Below, piece by piece: positions 17,371 through 25,680 of a stretch of 64,000 nt of DNA. A model generated the notes under the pieces. The model made no database searches. It was not told where the DNA came from and was given only the letters and a program-made list of their open reading frames with translations. The number at the start of each line of letters is the position of its first letter. Position 1 is the stretch's first letter. Source of the stretch: Polaromonas sp. (GTDB lineage Bacteria; Pseudomonadota; Gammaproteobacteria; Burkholderiales; Burkholderiaceae_C); contig NZ_JACPOF010000017.1 in assembly GCF_016185115.1 (NCBI RefSeq), forward strand, positions 310,001 through 374,000. Direction: 5' to 3'. A program made the translations under genes and the position numbers.

Positions 17371-18216
17371 TCAGGGCAGGCTGCGCATCCACTGTGACAC
17401 CGCATGGGCCACGGCCACGGGCTGCTCGGGTATCAGCGCATGGCTGGCGCCGGGTATGACGACGGCGCTCACGCGGCTGCCAAACTCGATACGGTTTTCG
17501 TCACGTGTGGCCGGCAGGCGAAACGGGTCTTCGCTGGCCATCAGGTCCAGCATGGGCGCGTTGCCTGCGCCCCAGAACTCTTCGGTCCTGATGGCGGCCC
17601 TTGCAGCACGCTGCGTCTTCTTGACATCCGGATGCCAGCCCTGCAGCCATGGTTTGGGGTCGCTGCCCGGCGCAAAAAACGTCATGCGCAGATACCTGAG
17701 GCGTTCCTCTTCAGGCAGGCTGGCGTCTTCGCATTTGTCGATGTAGCCACTCAGCTTCGGGTCGTAGTTTTTTGACGCCGCCGCCGCGATCACCACTCCC
17801 CTGACCAGCTGGGGGTAGTCTGTGGCGACGGTTCGCGCCACCCAGTTGCCGTAGGCATGGCCCACCACGACCGCGGGGCCTGCCGCTTCATGTTCAATCA
17901 CTTTTGCAATGTCCTGCGCATAGTTGTGCAGGCTGACGCCGTCAGTGGGCCCGTTGCTGCGCCCCATGCCGCGCGGTGCCGGGCGCAGCACGCGGTAACC
18001 GCCCTGCACAAAGGCTTCGGCCACCGGGCCATAGTCGTCCGAATCACGACCCAGCGAGGGCAGCATGACAACCAGTGGCCCACGGCCCTCCGCGACCACC
18101 TCGATCTGCACGTCAGCGTAGCGGACCATGTGGTTGGCGCGCGGCAAAGAAACCGAAGCGCAGGATGCCGTCAGAAACGTTGTTGCCGCAACCATGCAGG
18201 CAAGAAAAGTCTTCAC
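17371..18216 (-). CDS. Alpha/beta hydrolase-fold lipoprotein with Ala at the nucleophile position
   Basis: A 281-residue alpha/beta hydrolase fold. The N-terminus has a lipoprotein-like signal (TFLTASCAS, candidate lipobox cysteine at residue 19). The nucleophile elbow reads VVVGHAYGNW: G-H-A-Y-G instead of GxSxG, so alanine 121 replaces the catalytic serine. A C-terminal GASHALIPEQP supplies the usual histidine. Without a nucleophile it cannot be a standard esterase; it may bind ligand or catalyse by another mechanism, as some fold members do. It lies between Bug receptor 4 and flavin reductase. Confidence 0.83.
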   Translation of the reverse strand: MKTFLACMVAATTFLTASCASVSLPRANHMVRYADVQIEVVAEGRGPLVVMLPSLGRDSDDYGPVAEAFVQGGYRVLRPAPRGMGRSNGPTDGVSLHNYAQDIAKVIEHEAAGPAVVVGHAYGNWVARTVATDYPQLVRGVVIAAAASKNYDPKLSGYIDKCEDASLPEEERLRYLRMTFFAPGSDPKPWLQGWHPDVKKTQRAARAAIRTEEFWGAGNAPMLDLMASEDPFRLPATRDENRIEFGSRVSAVVIPGASHALIPEQPVAVAHAVSQWMRSLP

Positions 18217-18231
18217 GAGACCCGCCTGCCG

Positions 18232-19218
18232 TCAGTCGGGCTTGATGTTGGCGGACTTGACCAGCCCGCCCCACTTGGCACTTTCAGCCTGGATGAATTT
18301 GCTGAAATCCTGCGGGCTGCCGCCTGCAGCGATCACGCCCTGCGACCTGAAGAAGGTGAGCGTCTCAGGATTTTGCAAAGCCTTGTTCAGCGCGGCATTC
18401 ACCCTGGACACCACTTCAGGCGGCATCTTTGCCGGGCCCATCAGGCCATACCACGTACCGCTGATGACAGTTTTGAAACCAGCTTCGGCAGTCGTCGGGA
18501 CGTCGGGCAACGCCGTAGACCGGGTGGATGCAGCCAGGGCCAGCGCCTTGAGCTGACCACCGCGTATGAAAGAAATCACCGCAGGCACGTCGGCAAACAT
18601 CATGTCCGCTGTACCGGCAATCAGGTCTGTGGTTGCAGGCGCGGCACCGCGGTAGGGAATGTGGGTCATGAAGATGCCGGCGTCGCGCTTGAGAAGTTCG
18701 GCACCCAATTGCGTAGAGGTGCCGCTGCCGGCCGATGCGAAATTGAGCCTGCCCGGGTTGGCCTTGGCATAAGTCACAAGTTCGGAAAGCTTGTTGAAAT
18801 TGCTTTTCGAAGACACCACAGCCACAGACGGTGTATTGACAGCCTGGCCGATGGCGACCAGATCACGCTCGGGGTTGTAGTTCGGGTTGGGCGTCATGGC
18901 AGGCACGATCACCATGGCGCCCGTGGACACAAACAGCAGGCTGTAGCCGTCGGTTGACCGGATCACTTCGTTGGCGCCCAGCACGCCGCCTGCACCGCCC
19001 TTGTTGTCGATCACAACAGGCTGGCCAAGTTCGGCCGACATCCTGACGGCGATAAAACGTGCCAGCGCATCGGCGGGTCCGCCCGCAGCAAAGGGCACCA
19101 CAATGCGCACGGCCTTGGTCGGCCAGGCTTGTGCGTGGGCTGCGGTCATGGGCAGGACGCCGGCAAGCGCCATCAGGGCAGGCAAAAGAATACTGCGGCG
19201 GTTTGGCTTGTGTTTCAT
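18232..19218 (-). CDS. Bug (TctC family) periplasmic solute receptor 4
   Basis: A 328-residue receptor from ATG 19218 (MKHKPNRRSILLPAL...). The signal peptide ends at TAAHAQAW, and VRIVVPFAAGGPADALAR is the Bug loop, with LNFASAGSGTSTQLGAE further on. An extended in-frame start at 19353 would add 45 residues without signal features and overlap the GST gene, so ATG 19218 is preferred. Ligand unknown. Confidence 0.92.
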   Translation of the reverse strand: MKHKPNRRSILLPALMALAGVLPMTAAHAQAWPTKAVRIVVPFAAGGPADALARFIAVRMSAELGQPVVIDNKGGAGGVLGANEVIRSTDGYSLLFVSTGAMVIVPAMTPNPNYNPERDLVAIGQAVNTPSVAVVSSKSNFNKLSELVTYAKANPGRLNFASAGSGTSTQLGAELLKRDAGIFMTHIPYRGAAPATTDLIAGTADMMFADVPAVISFIRGGQLKALALAASTRSTALPDVPTTAEAGFKTVISGTWYGLMGPAKMPPEVVSRVNAALNKALQNPETLTFFRSQGVIAAGGSPQDFSKFIQAESAKWGGLVKSANIKPD

Positions 19219-19270
19219 GATGTTGTCTCCTGTTTTTCGTAAAAGTCTTGCTGCTGGAATACCGGTTGCT

Positions 19271-19876
19271 TCAACCGTCTGCAGGCTCGGTAGATTTGAC
19301 CGATGGTTTCCTTTGCATCTCTGCATACCATCGAGCCAGCCCTGGCGCTTCATGCCGCCAGCCTAGCGCATCAAAGCGATAGTCGATGTAGCCCAGTGCG
19401 CAGCAAAGGCTGACATGACCCAGGCCAAACGCCGCAGATTCCAGGGCTTGCACTTCAGACTCCAGCTGTTTAAGCGCCGCGTGGGTTTTGAGTTCAAAAG
19501 CGTCCATCAGCACCTGGATGGGGTGCTCACGTTCCCGCTCGTTGCGCCAGAGGATGAGTACATCGAGCAGGCCGTCGCCGAAAGCTTCCCAGCGCAAGGC
19601 CTGCCAGCGCGCCGGGCCGGTGCTTGCAATCAGCGGGCCCTGCACCAGCTCATTGAGGTACTGGCAGATCACGCTGGAGTCGAACAGCACCGTGCCGTCG
19701 TCAAGCACCAGAGTAGGAATTTTGCTGAGCGGGTTGTCCTGCATGATGGCCGGATTGGGCTTGAGCATGGCGGCCACGGAGCGGACCAGCGTCAGCCGGT
19801 CTGTGACCTGCAGTTCTTCAGCGCACATCATCACTTTGCGGACGTAGGGCGATTTGGGTGACCAGTGCAGTTTCAT
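19271..19876 (-). CDS. Glutathione S-transferase family protein
   Basis: A 201-residue protein with an N-terminal thioredoxin-like domain (KLHWSPKSPYVRKVMMCAEEL) containing the Ser-Pro-x-x-R-K active-site stretch, the cis-proline segment NPLSKIPTLVLDDG and the SSVICQYL glutathione-binding region, followed by an all-helical domain. Its ATG shares one base with the TGA of the upstream CoA-transferase. In catabolic clusters such GSTs can act as isomerases or detoxify CoA-linked electrophiles; the specific role is unknown. Confidence 0.9.
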   Translation of the reverse strand: MKLHWSPKSPYVRKVMMCAEELQVTDRLTLVRSVAAMLKPNPAIMQDNPLSKIPTLVLDDGTVLFDSSVICQYLNELVQGPLIASTGPARWQALRWEAFGDGLLDVLILWRNEREREHPIQVLMDAFELKTHAALKQLESEVQALESAAFGLGHVSLCCALGYIDYRFDALGWRHEAPGLARWYAEMQRKPSVKSTEPADG

Positions 19877-21105
19877 CAAATGACTCCGGAGGTACGCAAT
19901 GCGGCGATGCCCGGGCCGTCATAGCCCAGGTCCGCCAGAATGGCGTCGCTGTGCTGGCCCAGCAGCGGCGGCGCATCGCAGGTTTTGAGTTGTGCTTCGG
20001 AAAAGCGCATCGGTGTGCCGACCTGCGGCACCATCACGCCGCTGGGGTGCGGCACCGATTTCAGCATCTCGCGGTGCCTGACCTGCGGGTCTTCGAAGAC
20101 CTCGGGCACGCTGTTGATGGCGCCCGCCGGAACGCCCGCACCATCCAGTGCCGCAATCAGGTCCACGCGTTTCCAGAGGGAAAACCGCTCTTCAAGCAGC
20201 GCTGAAAGTACCGCAATGTTGCGCACCCGCTGGGCGTTGGTGGCAAAGCGCTCATCGCTGGACCAGTCCGCAGCACCCAGCACCTCGCAGAGCTTGCCGA
20301 ACTGGCCGTCATTGCCGACCACCAGGATGAAGTCGCCGTCTGCGCAGGCATAGACATCCTGCGGCTGGATGTTGGGGTGGGCGTTGCCGTTGCGTGCCGG
20401 CACCTTGCCCGACACCAGGTAGTTCATGGCCTGGTTGGACAGCGTGGCCACCTGCACGTCGAGCATGGCGATGTCTATGCTGTCGCCCACACCGGTTTCG
20501 TTGCGGCGCGCCAGCGCGGCCAGCACCGACACGGCTGTGTACATGCCGGTCATCAGGTCGACGATGGGAATGCCCACCTTTTGCGGGCCACCGCCGGGCT
20601 TGCCGTCGCGTTCGCCCGTCACGCTCATGAGGCCGCCCATGGCCTGGATCAGGAAGTCATAGGCCGGCTGGTCCTTGCGCGGGCCGGTCTGCCCGAAGCC
20701 CGTGACCGAGCAATAGATCAGGCGCGGGTTCAGCTTGCGCAGAGATGCCTGGTCGAGGCCGTAACGCTCCAGCGTGCCGGCCTTGTAGTTCTCCAGCACG
20801 ATGTCGCTTTTCATCGCCAGCTCGCGCACGATGCGCTGGCCTTCTGGTTTGTCGAGGCTCACCGTGATGGACTTCTTGCCGCGATTGACGGCCAGGTAAT
20901 AACCCGCTTCCTTTGTGTCTTGCCCCTTTGCATCCTTGAGGAAGGGTGGCCCCCAGCTGCGGGTGTCGTCGCCTGCGCCGGGACGCTCGACCTTGATCAC
21001 CTCGGCGCCCAGGTCGGCCAGGATTTGCCCCGCCCACGGTGCGGCAAGGATGCGGCTGAGGTCCAGCACACGGACATGGGAAAGGGGGCCAGCAGTTGAA
21101 CTCAT
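19876..21105 (-). CDS. CaiB/BaiF (class III) CoA-transferase 2
   Basis: A 409-residue paralogue of the enzyme at 14370-15590, with VRVLDLSRILAAPWAGQILADLGAEVIKVERPG at the N-terminus and GFGQTGPRKDQPAYDFL carrying the catalytic aspartate. The 116-base gap to the upstream Bug gene is the largest inside the run and holds repeated TATGGCGCA motifs, so a secondary promoter may start here. Two different class III transferases in one operon suggest two acids or two CoA donors. Confidence 0.93.
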   Translation of the reverse strand: MSSTAGPLSHVRVLDLSRILAAPWAGQILADLGAEVIKVERPGAGDDTRSWGPPFLKDAKGQDTKEAGYYLAVNRGKKSITVSLDKPEGQRIVRELAMKSDIVLENYKAGTLERYGLDQASLRKLNPRLIYCSVTGFGQTGPRKDQPAYDFLIQAMGGLMSVTGERDGKPGGGPQKVGIPIVDLMTGMYTAVSVLAALARRNETGVGDSIDIAMLDVQVATLSNQAMNYLVSGKVPARNGNAHPNIQPQDVYACADGDFILVVGNDGQFGKLCEVLGAADWSSDERFATNAQRVRNIAVLSALLEERFSLWKRVDLIAALDGAGVPAGAINSVPEVFEDPQVRHREMLKSVPHPSGVMVPQVGTPMRFSEAQLKTCDAPPLLGQHSDAILADLGYDGPGIAALRTSGVI

Positions 21106-21154
21106 TGAAAGGCTTTCATGACACGCATCAGTCTAGGTTTCGCGGCCGGTTTGG

Positions 21155-21200
21155 CCTATGGCGCAGCACGCAATCCTGTGATGCGTTATGGCGCATAGCG
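21155..21200. promoter_or_regulatory. Candidate operator upstream of CoA-transferase 2
   Basis: TATGGCGCA occurs twice (near 21157 and 21187) and ATGCG (21181-21185) is mirrored by CGCAT (21192-21196). On the minus strand one site reads CGCTATGCGCCATAACGC, resembling CGCTATGCGGCTTGCGGCAT upstream of the enoyl-CoA hydratase. The spacing resembles LysR-type T-N11-A sites. Confidence 0.4.
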
Positions 21201-21221
21201 TGCCTGGCAGCCTAATGGTTT

Positions 21222-22238
21222 CTACTCAGGCTGCATGCCCGAGCGCTTGATAACCGAAGCCCATTTCAGTGTGTCGCTGCGTATGAGCGCAGCGAATTCG
21301 GCCGGGCTGGACAGGCGGACTTCTATGCCTGCATCGGAGAGCTGTTTCCCCATCTCGGGCGTCGACATCAGCCGGCCCAGTTCGGTATTGAGCCTGCCGA
21401 TGACATCCCGGGGTGTACCCGCCGGGGCCAGCACGCCCAGCCAGAGCGACATCTCGTAGTCGCCCATGCCAGGCGTCTCTGAAATGGACGGCACGGTCGG
21501 CATGGCGCTGGAGCGCTTGCGGCTGGTCACGCCCAGCGCCCGCAGCTTGCCCGTCTTCACATGTTCGACAAAGTTGGAGGTGGTGTCGAACATCATCGAG
21601 ATGCGCCCACCCAGGAAATCGGCCATCGCCGGTGCACTGCCCTTGTAAGGTACATGCACCATGTCCACACCGCCAAGGCTCTTGAACAGCTCACCCGACA
21701 AATGACTGGTCGTGCCATTGCCGGCCGAGGCAAAGGTCAGCTGCCCCGGGTTCCTGCGGGCAAGCACCAGAAGCTCCTCCACAGTGCCGGCCTTGACGGA
21801 CGGATGAACCACCAGCAGGTTGGCCGTGCTGTGGGTGGTGCTGACAGGCTCGAAACTCTTTTGCGGGTCATAACGCAGCGTCCTGTAGATGGACGGGTTG
21901 ATGGTGAGCGAGCCCATGGTGGCGAACAGCAGCGTGTAGCCGTCGGGTGCAGCGCCAGCCACCGCCTCCGCGCCCAGTTGGCCGCCGGCACCGCCCTTGT
22001 TGTCAATCACCACCGCTTGCCCCAGGCGTTCGGACAGCTTCTGACCCAGCCCGCGCGCCATGAAGTCCGTCGCGCCACCTGCAGGAAAGGGCACCACCAG
22101 CCGCACCGGTTTTTCAGGATACGCGGCGGCCCAGGCTGGCAGCACGCTTAAACCTGCACCGGCAACGGCGGCAGCAGCCGTGCCAAGGAGTCCCCGGCGA
22201 CCAGGACTGAACGAATCCGGCAATTGAAAAACGGCCAC
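21222..22238 (-). CDS. Bug (TctC family) periplasmic solute receptor 5, Tat-like signal
   Basis: A 338-residue receptor whose N-terminus carries SPGRRGLLGTAAAAVAGAG, an RR-containing signal of Tat type, ending near PAWAAAY. VRLVVPFPAGGATDFMAR is the Bug loop and LTFASAGNGTTSHLSGE the second conserved loop. It starts 4 bases after the enoyl-CoA hydratase stop. Ligand unknown. As the first receptor of the operon it may be the primary one. Confidence 0.92.
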   Translation of the reverse strand: MAVFQLPDSFSPGRRGLLGTAAAAVAGAGLSVLPAWAAAYPEKPVRLVVPFPAGGATDFMARGLGQKLSERLGQAVVIDNKGGAGGQLGAEAVAGAAPDGYTLLFATMGSLTINPSIYRTLRYDPQKSFEPVSTTHSTANLLVVHPSVKAGTVEELLVLARRNPGQLTFASAGNGTTSHLSGELFKSLGGVDMVHVPYKGSAPAMADFLGGRISMMFDTTSNFVEHVKTGKLRALGVTSRKRSSAMPTVPSISETPGMGDYEMSLWLGVLAPAGTPRDVIGRLNTELGRLMSTPEMGKQLSDAGIEVRLSSPAEFAALIRSDTLKWASVIKRSGMQPE

Positions 22239-22242
22239 GGCT

Positions 22243-23019
22243 CTAGCGTCCGGTGAACACGGCGGCGCGTTTTTCCCTGAAGGCGAGTTGCGCCTCCTTT
22301 GCGTCGTCGGTCTTGCCGATCTGGGCCGTCATGTCCTGCTCATACCGGTAGCCGTCACGCAGGCTCATGTCCTCAATCACATTCAGCGTATGTTTGCCCA
22401 TGCGTGTGGAGATGGGGCTTTTTGATGCAATCGTTGCGGCCAGTTCCATGGCTGCCGGCATCAGGCCCTCTGCAGTGGTGCAGGCTTCGACGATGTCCAT
22501 GCGCAGCAGCTCGGGGCCGCTGATGCGCTGGCCGGTCAGCATCATGCGCCGCAGGTGCGAATGGCTGAACAGCCGCATTGCATGGCGGCAGCCACCGAGC
22601 AGGCCCACATCCACTTCCGGCAGGCCCATCGAAGCCTTGTCGGAGCAGATCAGGATGTCCGACGAGGCCGCCATGGCCAACCCCGAGCCCAGGGCTGCAC
22701 CGTTGATCGCACAGATCACAGGCTTGGCGCATTCACGGATGGCGTGAAAGCACTCACGCGTCCGGCGCGAATGGGCCAGCAAATCGCCTGGCCCCTTGAT
22801 GTTTTCCGCGCGCCCCTTCAGGTCGGCGCCGGCACAAAACACCTTGCCCGCGCCAGTGAGGATCACGACACGAATGTCGTCCATCTCCGAGATGCGGTCC
22901 AGCGCCAGCGTGAGCTCATCATTGAGGGTGCGCGTAAGTGCGTTGACGGGCGGGCTGTTCATCGTCAACACGGCGATATGGCTGTCCAGTTGCACCTGGA
23001 GTTGGGTGAGGTCGTTCAT
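22243..23019 (-). CDS. Enoyl-CoA hydratase/isomerase (crotonase) family protein
   Basis: A 258-residue crotonase. The oxyanion-hole segments are FCAGADLKGRA and CAINGAALGSGLAMAASSD, and MGLPEVDVGLLGG carries a catalytic glutamate. It hydrates or isomerises an enoyl-CoA. ATG 23019 is chosen because the conserved domain begins shortly after; an in-frame ATG at 23085 adds a proline/arginine-rich stretch of doubtful value. It is the first gene of the minus-strand operon, and a candidate operator palindrome lies at 23154-23175. Confidence 0.9.
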   Translation of the reverse strand: MNDLTQLQVQLDSHIAVLTMNSPPVNALTRTLNDELTLALDRISEMDDIRVVILTGAGKVFCAGADLKGRAENIKGPGDLLAHSRRTRECFHAIRECAKPVICAINGAALGSGLAMAASSDILICSDKASMGLPEVDVGLLGGCRHAMRLFSHSHLRRMMLTGQRISGPELLRMDIVEACTTAEGLMPAAMELAATIASKSPISTRMGKHTLNVIEDMSLRDGYRYEQDMTAQIGKTDDAKEAQLAFREKRAAVFTGR

Positions 23020-23153
23020 GGCGGCAGGTATCCGGGTTTGCGTTTGAGGGGGAGATCGCGGCGGATTCGCCGAAACCCGGGGCAAGGCCAGCGGGTATCG
23101 GGCAAGTCTATTCAGCTGTGCACCCGTCCGCCAAGCGCAGACACGACAGAACT

Positions 23154-23175
23154 GCTATGCCGCAAGCCGCATAGC
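23154..23175. promoter_or_regulatory. Inverted repeat upstream of the minus-strand catabolic operon
   Basis: GCTATGC (23154-23160) and GCATAGC (23169-23175) are perfect 7-base arms around 8 bases. It sits 135 bases upstream of the first gene of the 12.5-kb minus-strand run and shares the CGCTATGCG core with the gap at 21155-21200. A partly overlapping hairpin, AGCGCCC-TC-GGGCGCT (23173-23188), could instead end waaA transcription. Confidence 0.45.
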
Positions 23176-23239
23176 GCCCTCGGGCGCTCCCGGGTCCATG
23201 ATTGAATCGGCGGAAAACTGCGCCGCGTTGCAGTTGCGC

Positions 23240-24541
23240 TTACTTCTGAAGCAAAAAGGGCGCTAGCCCTTGCAGGGTGCGGTCAGTGGCGCCGCGGTTG
23301 GCGGCAGCAAACGCCAGGCTGGCCCCTACGGCGGCCTGATGCGCATTGGATCGCGACAGCAAAGCCATGGCGGTGCGCAGTGCTTCAGGGATGTCGGTCA
23401 CACGCCTTGCTGCGCCTGCAGCCTGGGCCAGATCGGCGGCTTCGGTGAAGTTGAAGGTATGCGGCCCCATCACCACAGGGCAGGCGCAGGCCGCAGCCTC
23501 GATCAGGTTCTGGCCGCCGAGCGGCTCAAAACTTCCTCCCAGCAACGCGACATCACTCATGGCGTAATAAAGTGCCATCTCTCCCAGAGAGTCGCCCAGC
23601 CATATATCGGCCGCCATCGCGTCCCCATTTTCATGAGGACCAGCAACCCAGGATGAACGGCGTGACACCTTGAGACCTTGACCCTCCGCAAGCGCCTGCA
23701 CCTCATCAAAACGCTGGGGGTGGCGCGGTACAACCAGAAATCTCGGCAGGGCCAGCGTCTGTTGTTCCTGTTTGAGCACTGCCATCTGTGCAAAAAAAAC
23801 AGCCTCCTCGCCTTCCCGAGAACTCGCAAACATCACGACGGACTGGCCCGTCGCCTGCCGCCATGCCTTGCCGAGCGCCTGCTGGCCTTGGTCAGGCGTT
23901 GCATCGAATTTCAGGTTGCCGAAAACACCGTCAACCCTTGCGCCCAGCTGGCGGTAACGTATGGCATCGTCGTCCGTCTGCGCATACACAGCGGCTAGCG
24001 CCGCGTATGCAGGATAGGAGATTGGTGCGATGCCCAGCGCCTGCCGCAGCGATTTCTCCGAGAGCCGGCCATTGACCAGTACCAAAGGCATGGCCCGTTC
24101 GTTTGCGAGCGCAACCATGTTGGGCCAGACCTCTGTTTCCATCAGCAGGCCCAGACGTGGTTTGAAGTGATTGAAAAACCGGTTAACAGCACCCCTGCTG
24201 TCCCAGGGCTGCCAGACCTGCACATCACCAGGCTGTAACAGGCCCGAGCCTTCAGCCCGGCCTGTTGCCGTGCCATGCGTGAGCAGGATCCGGATGCCCG
24301 GGTGCTGCGCACGCAGGGCCTTGATCAGCACGGCTGCGGTGCGGGTTTCACCAAGGGATACCGCATGAACCCAGACCAGTTCCGAAGCAGCTTCTGCCAG
24401 ATGGCTGTAATGGCCAAAACGCTCTTCAGCCGCTTCGCCGTAACCGGGCTCCTCTACCCCACGTCGCGCCAGCTTGCGGCGCAGGAGCGGCTGGCCCAGC
24501 CACATCAGGGCTGAATAAAGGCCCAGTATCAGGCTGCTCAT
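23240..24541 (-). CDS. waaA: 3-deoxy-D-manno-octulosonic acid (Kdo) transferase
   Basis: A 433-residue inner-membrane GT30 glycosyltransferase. A hydrophobic N-terminal anchor (LILGLYSALMWLGQPLLRRK) is followed by WVHAVSLGETRTAAVLIKAL, MLFASSREGEE-type and SFEPLGGQNLIEAAACACPVVMGPHTFNF, the sugar-nucleotide-binding signature. It adds Kdo from CMP-Kdo to lipid A precursor. Its start overlaps the stop of waaC by 4 bases (ATGA), so both are one operon. Confidence 0.95.
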   Translation of the reverse strand: MSSLILGLYSALMWLGQPLLRRKLARRGVEEPGYGEAAEERFGHYSHLAEAASELVWVHAVSLGETRTAAVLIKALRAQHPGIRILLTHGTATGRAEGSGLLQPGDVQVWQPWDSRGAVNRFFNHFKPRLGLLMETEVWPNMVALANERAMPLVLVNGRLSEKSLRQALGIAPISYPAYAALAAVYAQTDDDAIRYRQLGARVDGVFGNLKFDATPDQGQQALGKAWRQATGQSVVMFASSREGEEAVFFAQMAVLKQEQQTLALPRFLVVPRHPQRFDEVQALAEGQGLKVSRRSSWVAGPHENGDAMAADIWLGDSLGEMALYYAMSDVALLGGSFEPLGGQNLIEAAACACPVVMGPHTFNFTEAADLAQAAGAARRVTDIPEALRTAMALLSRSNAHQAAVGASLAFAAANRGATDRTLQGLAPFLLQK

Positions 24542-25524
24542 GAAGCGCCTTCGGTGCAGGCCAGCCAGGCCTGCCAGACTGAATCAACCGTGGGTTGGGG
24601 CTTGGCGAACACACTGAGCTGGCGCGGAGCTTTTGCTGCAGCGGGCAATGGGCCAGTCCGCCATGAGGTGTCGAAGTTGTAGATCTGCACATGCGGCAGA
24701 TCGAGGGCAACGGCGATATGGCTGACGCCGCTGTCCACGCCGATCACACCGGCACATTGCGCCAGTCTGTCGGTCAGCGCATCAAGGCCCAGCACTGGCC
24801 ACACCACGGCATTGTTGAGACCGGCTGCAATCCGAAGGCTGGTGTCCATCTCCTTCTGGCTGCCATGCGCCAGCACAGGCTGGTAGCCCGCAGCCTGCAA
24901 GCGCCGGCCAAGTTCAACCCAGTGATCAAGCGGCCATTCCTTGTCGGCACGTGACGTGCCGTGGACCAGCGCCACCTGCCTGTTCGCATTCACATCTGCC
25001 GCTTGTCGTGTCTTCAGGCCGAAATCAGGCAAGGCCAGCGGGGTGTAGCCCAACGCGCGCGCCGCAAGCTCTCGTGAACGCTGCACGGCATGGATGTGTG
25101 GCTCCATGGCAATGGCAACGTCCGCCACCCATCGCGTCGGCGCCTCATAACCGGACCCTTCCGTCTGGTTGGCCAGCGCAAACCGTTTGCCGCCCGGCGA
25201 CACTTTCGCCAGTCTTGCCACAAGGGCAGACTTGGTCAGGCCCTGAAGGTCAATGACGGCATCGTATTTTTCGCGCTGCAGGTCGGCCTTGAAGTCGCGC
25301 CATTCCTTATGCGTCACCGCAGAAAAAATCGACTTGCGCCAGCGCCTGATCTCACAGGGAATTACCCTGTGCAGACCTGCATGCCTGGAGAGTAGCGGGG
25401 CAAATGACTTTTCAAGCACCCAGTCAATCTGCGCATCGGGCATGGCGACCAGAATATCCTGCACCACGGGCAATGCGTGAACTACATCGCCCAGTGAAGA
25501 CAGCTTGACAAGAAGTATTTTCAC
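24538..25524 (-). CDS. waaC: Lipopolysaccharide heptosyltransferase I
   Basis: A 328-residue GT9 protein: MKILLVKLSSLGDVVHALP at the N-terminus is the diagnostic WaaC/WaaF start, DWVLEKSFAPLLSRH and VIDLQGLTKSALVARL follow, and the C-terminal domain has GVIGVDSGVSHIAVAL. It adds the first heptose to Kdo of the LPS inner core at the inner membrane. It overlaps the start of waaA by 4 bases. The gap to the phosphohexomutase gene upstream contains repeat family 2, copy 2. Confidence 0.94.
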   Translation of the reverse strand: MKILLVKLSSLGDVVHALPVVQDILVAMPDAQIDWVLEKSFAPLLSRHAGLHRVIPCEIRRWRKSIFSAVTHKEWRDFKADLQREKYDAVIDLQGLTKSALVARLAKVSPGGKRFALANQTEGSGYEAPTRWVADVAIAMEPHIHAVQRSRELAARALGYTPLALPDFGLKTRQAADVNANRQVALVHGTSRADKEWPLDHWVELGRRLQAAGYQPVLAHGSQKEMDTSLRIAAGLNNAVVWPVLGLDALTDRLAQCAGVIGVDSGVSHIAVALDLPHVQIYNFDTSWRTGPLPAAAKAPRQLSVFAKPQPTVDSVWQAWLACTEGAS

Positions 25525-25591
25525 AACATGCCCGCCGGTCAGCCGCGGTACCGGAACGTCGAGCGCGGGAGCTCACTCTTCACCAGCAGGG

Positions 25592-25667
25592 GCCGCGGGT
25601 CCGGCTTTGCAGGCCCGCAGGCGCAGCGCCCCCTCGGGGGGCAGCGAAGTACACGAAGTGACGAGCG
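25592..25667 (-). repeat. Dispersed GC-rich intergenic repeat, family 2, copy 2
   Basis: Read on the minus strand: GCTCGTCACTTCGTGTACTT, then CGCTGCCCCCCGAGGGGGCGC, then GCCTGCAAAGCCGGACCCGC. It matches the copies at 2735, 52386 and 54450. It occupies the gap between waaC and the phosphohexomutase gene. Confidence 0.7.
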
Positions 25668-25680
25668 TGGGGGCACCATC

